From Asaia bogorensis (GTDB lineage: Bacteria > Pseudomonadota > Alphaproteobacteria > Acetobacterales > Acetobacteraceae), in assembly GCA_945871455.1 (NCBI GenBank), contig CAMBXJ010000184.1, positions 1-8,113 of the forward strand: 8,113 nucleotides of DNA, written 5' to 3'. The notes beneath the pieces were generated by a model that worked only from the letters and a program-made list of their open reading frames with translations, was not told the origin of the DNA and searched no databases. Positions within the stretch are counted from its first letter, which is position 1, and every line of letters begins with the position of its first letter. Positions 1 to 4,759 of this stretch are shown here, in pieces. Position numbers and translations under genes: made by a program.

Positions 1-1047
1 TTGCAGGTCACCGTCAGAGGCCGCCGCCGCTGTTCGGCCGCCGTCGGCTATCTGAATCCGATCAAGGACCGCCGCAACCTGCAAATCGAGGTCCACGCAC
101 TCACCCACAAGGTGCTGCTGGAAGGCAAGCGCGCCGTCGGCATCAGCTACAGCCAGTACGGCGTGATGCGCGAAGCGCGGGCAAAGCGGGAGGTGCTGTT
201 GTGCGGCGGCACCATCAACTCCCCGCAGATCATGCAATTGTCGGGCATCGGCCCGGGCGGGCTGCTGCAAGACCTGGGCATCGAGGTGAAGCACGACCTG
301 CCCGGCGTGGGGGAGAACCTGCAAGACCATATCGGCGGGCGCATGATCTACAAGTGCAAGCCCGGCACCATCACGATGAACGAAATCTACCACAACTGGC
401 TGCGGCGGATTTACGCGGGCGCCGAGTGGATGCTGGCGCGCAAGGGCCCGCTGATGACCGGCGCCGGCCCGATCGGCCTGTTCGTGAAGACCCGCCCGGA
501 GCTGGACAGCCCCGATGTGCAATACCAGTTCCTCGCCGGCAGCGCGCCCAAGGTGGGTGAGCCGATGCACCGCTTCCCGGCATGCAGCCTTTCGGCCATT
601 CCGTGCCGTCCGGAAAGCCGCGGCTGGCTGCGGATCACGTCGCCCGATCCGGAACAACCCCCGGCGATGCAGCCCAACTATCTGTCCACCCAGGCGGATA
701 AGGACACGATCATCGCCGGCATGAAGGTGTCGCGCGCGGTGTTCAACACCCCGGCGATGCGCAAATACGTGACGGAGGAAATCTTCCCCGGACCTCAGGC
801 CGCCTCCGATGAGGACCTGCTGGAACATGTGCGCCAAACCGCCGGCACCACGTTCCACCAGACCAGCACCTGCATGATGGGGCCGGGACCGAAATCGGTG
901 GTGGATGTCGATCTGAAGGTGAAGGGCCTGGACGGGCTGCGGGTGATCGATGCGTCGATCATGCCGACCGTGGTGTCCGGCAACACCAACGCCACGGTGA
1001 TCATGATCGCCGAAAAGGGCGCCGATATGATTTTGCGGGCGGCATGA
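1..1047 (+). CDS. GMC-family FAD-dependent oxidoreductase (choline/alcohol dehydrogenase-like), C-terminal part; 5' end outside window
   Basis: C-terminal ~348 residues of a glucose-methanol-choline flavoprotein, the family that oxidises alcohols to aldehydes or ketones with bound FAD. The frame is open at base 1, so the TTG there need not be a start. Aligned by eye with choline dehydrogenase-type proteins, roughly 180-200 N-terminal residues with the GxGxxG FAD motif are missing. Seen here: the second GMC signature-like segment GGTINSPQ..LSGIGP (residues 69-85 of the visible part), LPGVGENLQDH shortly after it, and the C-terminal catalytic region with FHQTSTCMMG (H286) and VVSGNTNAT (N330), a His-Asn pair as in choline oxidase/dehydrogenase. 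The end, ADMILRAA, is typical and complete. The stop overlaps the next gene's start (ATGA at 1044-1047), implying translational coupling. Family is sure; substrate is not determinable, and no signal peptide can be assessed. Confidence 0.93.
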   Translation: MQVTVRGRRRCSAAVGYLNPIKDRRNLQIEVHALTHKVLLEGKRAVGISYSQYGVMREARAKREVLLCGGTINSPQIMQLSGIGPGGLLQDLGIEVKHDLPGVGENLQDHIGGRMIYKCKPGTITMNEIYHNWLRRIYAGAEWMLARKGPLMTGAGPIGLFVKTRPELDSPDVQYQFLAGSAPKVGEPMHRFPACSLSAIPCRPESRGWLRITSPDPEQPPAMQPNYLSTQADKDTIIAGMKVSRAVFNTPAMRKYVTEEIFPGPQAASDEDLLEHVRQTAGTTFHQTSTCMMGPGPKSVVDVDLKVKGLDGLRVIDASIMPTVVSGNTNATVIMIAEKGADMILRAA

Positions 1048-1805
1048 GCATGGAACAGACATTCGCCGGCAAGGTCGCGCTGGTCACCGGCGCGGGCAAG
1101 AATATCGGCCGCACCATCGCGCTGGACCTCGCGCGCCGAGGTGCTTCCATCGTCGTCAACGGCCGCTCCGACCGGTCCGCCGTGGACGCGGTTGTGGCCG
1201 AGATCAACACCATGGGCGGGCAGGCCATCGGCTGCATGGCCGACGTGTCCGATGAGGCGACAACCGGGCAAATGGTCGCCGACGCGGTCGCCGCGTTCGG
1301 CGGCATCGACATCCTGGTCAGCAATGCCGGGCTCCGCCGCCAGACCCCGTTCCTGCAAATGAGCCTGGCCGAGTGGCGGGAAATCCTCTCGGTCGCGCTG
1401 GATGGGGCGTTCATCCTGGCCCGTGCGGCGGTGCCGCACATGATCGGGCGTGGGGGAGGGGCGATCGTCGCGCTGTCCGGTATCTCCACCCATGTCGGCA
1501 CGCCGAATCGCTGCCACGTGTCGGCCTCGAAATCGGGGTTGGAGGGGCTGATGCGCGCGCTCGCCATCGAACTGGCGCCGCACCAGATCACCTGCAACTG
1601 CGTGGCACCGGGGGCGGTCGTTACCGTGCGAGGCGCCTCGGCCGGTGGCCCGGCGCCCAGTTCCCTCGCCGAACGCGGCATTCCGCTCGGTCGGAAAGCG
1701 TCGGTCGACGAAATTTCGGCCGCGGTGCGCTATTTCGCCGGGCCGGACGGGCGCTACACCACCGGGCAGGTGCTGCATGTGAATGGCGGGGTGTTTCTGA
1801 CCTGA
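1044..1805 (+). CDS. SDR-family protein with degenerate catalytic site, coupled to the GMC dehydrogenase
   Basis: 253-residue classical-length short-chain dehydrogenase/reductase fold. Nucleotide-binding motif TGAGKNIG (15-22), NNAG-equivalent SNAG (93-96), and a C-terminal GRYTTGQVLHVNGG block are all present, so the Rossmann fold and NAD(P) binding look intact. Aligned without gaps against E. coli FabG from memory, three of the four catalytic positions are changed: Asn114 is A118 (SVALDGAF), Ser138 is G146 (ALSGIS), Tyr151 is V159 (CHVSASK). Only Lys (K163) remains. H158 sits next to the missing Tyr. The frame is undisturbed, so this is a divergent member, not a decayed gene. The start at 1044 overlaps the GMC stop; a second ATG at 1050 is an alternative, and no clear Shine-Dalgarno precedes either. 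Likely cytosolic. It may be a non-classical oxidoreductase or a cofactor-binding partner; automatic annotation as 3-oxoacyl-ACP reductase would be unsafe. Confidence 0.9.
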   Translation: MSMEQTFAGKVALVTGAGKNIGRTIALDLARRGASIVVNGRSDRSAVDAVVAEINTMGGQAIGCMADVSDEATTGQMVADAVAAFGGIDILVSNAGLRRQTPFLQMSLAEWREILSVALDGAFILARAAVPHMIGRGGGAIVALSGISTHVGTPNRCHVSASKSGLEGLMRALAIELAPHQITCNCVAPGAVVTVRGASAGGPAPSSLAERGIPLGRKASVDEISAAVRYFAGPDGRYTTGQVLHVNGGVFLT

Positions 1806-1837
1806 CCGATTGCTGATATGACAGGTTTGTTATTCGC

Positions 1838-1843
1838 AAGGAG
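1838..1843 (+). promoter_or_regulatory. Ribosome binding site of cbtB
   Basis: AAGGAG lies 6 bases before the ATG at 1850. It is the best Shine-Dalgarno in the + strand part of the window and fixes the start of the short cbtB gene. The whole gap after the SDR gene is only 44 bases, so cbtB may be read from the upstream transcript. Confidence 0.8.
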
Positions 1844-1849
1844 ACCCAA

Positions 1850-2026
1850 ATGCAGGCCCTGACCGCACGTTTTGTGGATTTTGCCTCGGTCACCCGACAT
1901 CTGCCGGTGCTGGCCCTGCTGGGATTCGGGCTGGTGGTGCTGTACGGGGTCGGCTTCGTGGAAGCGAGCGCCGTCCACAACGCGGCGCACGACACCCGCC
2001 ATGCGACTGGATTTCCCTGCCACTGA
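1850..2026 (+). CDS. cbtB: CbtB, small subunit of predicted cobalt transporter
   Basis: 58-residue protein, easily missed because it is so short. An N-terminal amphipathic stretch is followed by one hydrophobic helix (about residues 18-37, LPVLALLGFGLVVLYGVGFV) and a metal-ligand-rich tail, HNAAHDTRHATGFPCH (43-58), with His at 43, 47, 51 and 58 and Cys57. One membrane segment plus a conserved C-terminal His motif ending FPCH is the hallmark of CbtB, predicted by comparative genomics of cobalamin regulons to act with CbtA in cobalt uptake. The AAGGAG site and the cbtA gene 85 bases downstream support the call. The His/Cys tail probably captures the metal ion at the membrane surface. Transport function is predicted for the family; I know of little direct biochemical proof. 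Confidence 0.9.
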   Translation: MQALTARFVDFASVTRHLPVLALLGFGLVVLYGVGFVEASAVHNAAHDTRHATGFPCH

Positions 2027-2111
2027 TCCTGGCTTCCGACGATCGGCGCTGACCCTGGCGCGTTGAACCTGGTTGTTGCCATCGGACGCCGATGCTGGAC
2101 CCGAGCCTGTC

Positions 2112-2909
2112 ATGGATCATTTTCGACGCCTGATCACGACCGCGTTGTTGGCAGGGCTCCTCGCTGGCCTGGTGCTGTTCGTCGTGCAGCACTTCACCAT
2201 CGTCCCCCTGATCGAACTGGCCGAAGGTTTCGAGGGTTCGGCTCCGGTGGTCCAACCCCTGGCCGGTCAACCCGCACCCGCGACGCACGTGCCTGGTGGC
2301 CACGCTTCCGCTGTCGCCGGCCCAGGATCGAAGTCCGACCCCGCGGCCCATGCCCATTTTCACGATGACGAGGGTTGGCAGCCGTCCCCTGGGTTTCAGC
2401 GGATCGGCCTGACCGCCGTGACGACTGTCATCAGCGGCATCGGGTTTGCCGCGATTCTGCTCGCCGGGATGACCCTCCGCGGGGCCGCGGTCGATCTTCG
2501 GCGAGGCGTGCTGTGGGGGTTGGCGGGGTTCGCCTGTTTCGTCCTTGCGCCGGCCCTGGGGTTGCCGCCGAAGCCGCCGAGCGCCGCGGTCGGCGATTTG
2601 CATTGGCGCCAGATGTGGTGGGCGGGAACAGTCCTAGCCACCGCTTGCGGCCTATGGCTGATCTTTGGCCCCCACGCCAACCGATGGTCGCGGATGCTGG
2701 GTGTGGTCGTGCTGGGGTTCCCCCATGCCTTGGGTGTTCCGCCACCCGAGGGGATCGATCTGGCCCCGGCCACCTTGATGCGGGATTTTGCCGTCCTGTC
2801 GATCGGAACCAACCTGTTGTTCTGGCTGGTCCTGGGGGGCGCGTGCGGATGGCTGCTGAGCCATGGATGGGGCCGCATGAACGGGCCCCAGCGTCCCGGT
2901 CAGGCATAA
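2112..2909 (+). CDS. cbtA: CbtA, membrane subunit of predicted cobalt transporter
   Basis: 265-residue integral membrane protein. The N-terminus MDHFRRLITTALLAGLLAGL and the following ...QHFTIVPLIELAEGFE are typical of CbtA, so I start at ATG 2112; the frame is open back to a TTG at 2073, but that adds 13 residues of non-conserved sequence. No strong Shine-Dalgarno precedes 2112. Hydrophobic segments lie at about 7-25, 98-120, 131-151, 168-185, 195-209 and 228-249. Between the first two is a long loop with His at 59, 64, 80, 82 and 84 followed by acidic DDE (85-87), a plausible metal-binding stretch. H164 and H205 lie at or in membrane segments and could be pathway ligands. The family was linked to cobalt import by co-regulation with B12 genes; no B12 riboswitch is visible here, so control may differ. 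Confidence 0.88.
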   Translation: MDHFRRLITTALLAGLLAGLVLFVVQHFTIVPLIELAEGFEGSAPVVQPLAGQPAPATHVPGGHASAVAGPGSKSDPAAHAHFHDDEGWQPSPGFQRIGLTAVTTVISGIGFAAILLAGMTLRGAAVDLRRGVLWGLAGFACFVLAPALGLPPKPPSAAVGDLHWRQMWWAGTVLATACGLWLIFGPHANRWSRMLGVVVLGFPHALGVPPPEGIDLAPATLMRDFAVLSIGTNLLFWLVLGGACGWLLSHGWGRMNGPQRPGQA

Positions 2910-3114
2910 TAACAACCGGCGGAAACAGTGACCCGCCGGCACCGCAACGCCGTCATGGCGGCTGCAAGGCCGCCATCCACGTCTTCCCGTCGTTTGCAGC
3001 CCGGGCAAGGCGTGGATGCCGGCCTGCGCCGGCATGACGAGGAGGTTTGGACCGGAGAGTCAGTCTTTCGGCCGGCTGGCATAAGGCCCAGAATTCGAAC
3101 CGGGCCCGCGATCC
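2910..3114. other. Intergenic spacer between convergent cbtA and otsA
   Basis: 205 bases separating the stops of two convergent genes. It holds the REP-like double hairpin at 2951-3039. A second, shorter imperfect inverted repeat at 3085-3106 (GGCCC ... GGGCC around an EcoRI-like GAATTC) lies just past the otsA stop. No gene-like frame is convincing. The spacer probably ends transcription from both sides. Confidence 0.6.
2951..3039. repeat. REP-like palindromic intergenic element (two hairpins in inverted orientation)
   Basis: Left arm 2951-2981 starts CGTCATGGCGGC and ends CCATCCACG; right arm 3011-3039 is CGTGGATGCC ... GGCATGACG, nearly its reverse complement. Each arm also folds on itself: ATGGCGGC (2955-2962) with GCCGCCAT (2969-2976), and ATGCCGGC (3016-3023) with GCCGGCAT (3028-3035). 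The centre (TCTTCCCGTCGTTTGCAGCCCGG...) is not palindromic. The CGTCATGCCGGC / CATCCACG vocabulary is common in dispersed intergenic repeats of proteobacteria. It may act as a bidirectional terminator or mRNA-stabilising structure. No transposase is associated. Confidence 0.75.
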
Positions 3115-4494
3115 TCAGCCGCTACGCAGATCCGCCTCGAACCGGTCGCGCCAGCGCTCCAGGCTGTTCTCTCGCATCGCCGCCATCATCGACCGATGGC
3201 GTTCCTGACGTTCCTCCACTGCCATGGACAAAGCGCGCACCATTGCGCGTGCCATCCCGGCTTCGTCATAGGGATTGACCAGCAGGGCCGCGTCCAACTC
3301 CCGCGCCGCGCCGGCGAATTCGGACAGGATCAGCACGCCCGGTTCTTCCGGGTCCTGGGCGGCGACATATTCCTTGGCCACTAGGTTCATGCCGTCGCGC
3401 AAGGGCGTCACCAGGCAGGCCTGCGCTTCGGCGTATAGCGGCATCAGCACGTTGCGCGGGAAACCGCGGTTCAGATAGCGCAGCGGCACCCAATCCACCT
3501 CGGCGAAACGGCCATTGATCCGGCCGGCCTCGCCTTCGAGTTCGCGGCGTATGACCTGATAGGTCTCTATATCCGACCGCGACGGCGGGGCGATCTGCAT
3601 GAAGGTGACCAGCCCGTGCTGATCCTTGTTTTCCGCCAGGAAGCGCTCGAACGCGGCGAAGCGCTGGCGCAGGCCCTTGGAGTAGTCCAGCCGATCCACG
3701 CTCAGGATCAGGCGCTCCATCAGATTGGCGCGCATGCGGGTGGCAAAGCGGCGGTTGACCGGGGTTTCCGCCTGGGCGCGCACCTCATCGACATGCACGC
3801 CGATCGGGTAGACCCCGGTGCGCACGACGCGATCGAACACCGCCAGCGAGCCGTTGCGAAGGCCGCCGCTTTCCAACGCGGTGCCGCCGGCATGGCGCAG
3901 CACGTAGTCGATGAAGGCGGACCGGTCGACCTCGGTCTGGAAGCCGACCAGATCGTACTGGCACATGGCACGGATCAGGTCCGCATGCGCTGGGATGGTC
4001 ATGAAGACGCCGGGTGCCGGGAACGGGGTATGCAGAAACAGCCCGATGCGGTTGGTCACGCCGCGCGCCCGCAGCGATTCGGCCAGGCACAGCAGGTGGT
4101 AGTCATGCGCCCAGATCAGGTCGGTGGGGCGCAACAGGGATGCCAGCCCGTCGGCGAACAGGTCGTTGACCCGGCGATATCCGGCGAATTCCGGCCATTC
4201 GAAGCGGCCCAGCCCGATCTGGTAATGCAGCACCGGCCAGAGCGTGCCATTCGCGAATCCGCGGTAGAATTCGTCGTAGTCCCGCCGCGACAAGTCGATG
4301 GTGAACAGGGTGATCGGCCCGACGGTGCGCTCCGGTCGCGGCACCGGCTGGTCGACGACATCGCCGCTCCAGCCGAACCAAAGCCCGCCCTTCTGTTTCA
4401 GCGCATCGAGCACCCCGGCGGCGAGGCCCCCGGCGGTGGCCTCACCCTCCTGGATCGGGGCGACGCGGTTGGACACGACGACAAGGCGGGACAA
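3115..4494 (-). CDS. otsA: Alpha,alpha-trehalose-phosphate synthase (UDP-forming)
   Basis: 459-residue GT20 enzyme joining UDP-glucose and glucose-6-phosphate to trehalose-6-phosphate in the cytosol, for osmotic and stress protection. It aligns almost end to end with E. coli OtsA: SRLVVVSNRVAP at the start (R10), AGGL loop (21-24), WFGWSGD (39-45), HDYHLL with D131, VDRLDYSKG with R268 and K273, TPLRDGMNLVAKEYVAAQD with D367 and E375; all catalytic and donor-binding residues are kept. I choose TTG at 4494 as start because it puts Met directly before SRLVVVSNR, gives the family length, and has GGGGAG 9-10 bases upstream; the frame is open to 4671, but that extension is low-complexity repeat translation. 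No otsB phosphatase gene is next to it. The repeat-filled leader may fold over the Shine-Dalgarno. Confidence 0.95.
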   Translation of the reverse strand: MSRLVVVSNRVAPIQEGEATAGGLAAGVLDALKQKGGLWFGWSGDVVDQPVPRPERTVGPITLFTIDLSRRDYDEFYRGFANGTLWPVLHYQIGLGRFEWPEFAGYRRVNDLFADGLASLLRPTDLIWAHDYHLLCLAESLRARGVTNRIGLFLHTPFPAPGVFMTIPAHADLIRAMCQYDLVGFQTEVDRSAFIDYVLRHAGGTALESGGLRNGSLAVFDRVVRTGVYPIGVHVDEVRAQAETPVNRRFATRMRANLMERLILSVDRLDYSKGLRQRFAAFERFLAENKDQHGLVTFMQIAPPSRSDIETYQVIRRELEGEAGRINGRFAEVDWVPLRYLNRGFPRNVLMPLYAEAQACLVTPLRDGMNLVAKEYVAAQDPEEPGVLILSEFAGAARELDAALLVNPYDEAGMARAMVRALSMAVEERQERHRSMMAAMRENSLERWRDRFEADLRSG

Positions 4495-4501
4495 CTCGAC
4501 A

Positions 4502-4527
4502 CTCTCCCCTTCGTTTCGCGGGGAGAG
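4502..4527 (-). promoter_or_regulatory. Hairpin covering the otsA Shine-Dalgarno
   Basis: In the otsA transcript direction, CTCTCCCC (4527-4520), a 10-base loop (GCGAAACGAA) and GGGGAGAG (4509-4502) form a perfect 8-bp stem. The 3' arm contains the GGGGAG I take as the ribosome binding site for the TTG start at 4494. If folded, the site is masked. Pairing is seen in the sequence; a regulatory effect is inference. Confidence 0.5.
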
Positions 4528-4572
4528 AGCGCCCCCGGGCGCTGACCCTACGGCACTCACACATCGCGGCAG

Positions 4573-4696
4573 CGGAGAAAACTCTCCTCCTCCCCTTGTG
4601 GGAGGGGGTTGGGGGGAGGGGCGATACCGCACGGATATTGCGTGAAACCCCTCCCCCCGACCCCCTCCCACAAGGGGAGGGGGAGAATTCTCTCCG
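4573..4696. repeat. Large imperfect inverted repeat, ~49 bp arms, 26-base loop
   Basis: Left arm 4573-4621 and right arm 4648-4696 are reverse complements with about four mismatches by eye, so they could form one very long stem. The core is CCTCCCCTTGTGGGAGGGGG, then a TCGGGG- or TTGGGG-type run. Such CTCCCCTTGTGGGAG palindromes are familiar as dispersed noncoding repeats in alphaproteobacterial intergenic DNA. It lies between the ABC stop and the otsA start and would act as a strong terminator-like or RNA-processing structure for either strand. No open frame or transposase is linked to it. Confidence 0.85.
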
Positions 4697-4759
4697 GCCG
4701 GCTCCTCGACACCCCGCCCCGTGCCGCACCCTGGATGGGCCGGCAGCGAAGCAGCGATC

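Larger units (their letters stand above)
4495..4759. other. Repeat-filled spacer between the ABC exporter gene and otsA
   Basis: About 265 bases between two genes on the - strand. It holds the otsA leader hairpin (4502-4527), the large inverted repeat (4573-4696), and about 60 bases next to the ABC stop in which I see nothing. No convincing promoter for otsA is recognisable. Whether otsA is read from the ABC gene's promoter or its own is open; the large stem would reduce read-through. Confidence 0.6.

Noticed and set aside
795..1778. 327-codon - strand open frame opposite the GMC and SDR genes
   Set aside because: It crosses two well-supported genes and has no family features.
1806..1849. 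Possible cobalamin riboswitch before cbtB
   Set aside because: Only 44 bases are available, with no B12-box sequence.
2073..2111. Upstream TTG start for CbtA
   Set aside because: Adds 13 polar residues before the typical N-terminus and has no ribosome site.
3085..3110. tRNA-like T-arm (GGTTCGAAT on the - strand) next to the otsA stop
   Set aside because: The flanking T-stem pairs poorly and no acceptor, D or anticodon arms can be built, so neither a tRNA nor an attachment site is supported.
3616..4545. 309-codon + strand open frame opposite otsA
   Set aside because: otsA is unmistakable on the - strand; the + frame is a GC-bias shadow with His/Gln/Asp-rich low-complexity translation and no recognisable motif.
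4495..4671. N-terminal extension of OtsA to 4671
   Set aside because: It translates palindromic repeat DNA into Pro/Gly/Arg low-complexity sequence and adds 59 residues absent from OtsA proteins.
2910..4759. CRISPR array or insertion sequence among the repeats
   Set aside because: The repeats are inverted arms of different families, not regularly spaced direct repeats, and no Cas or transposase gene is present.
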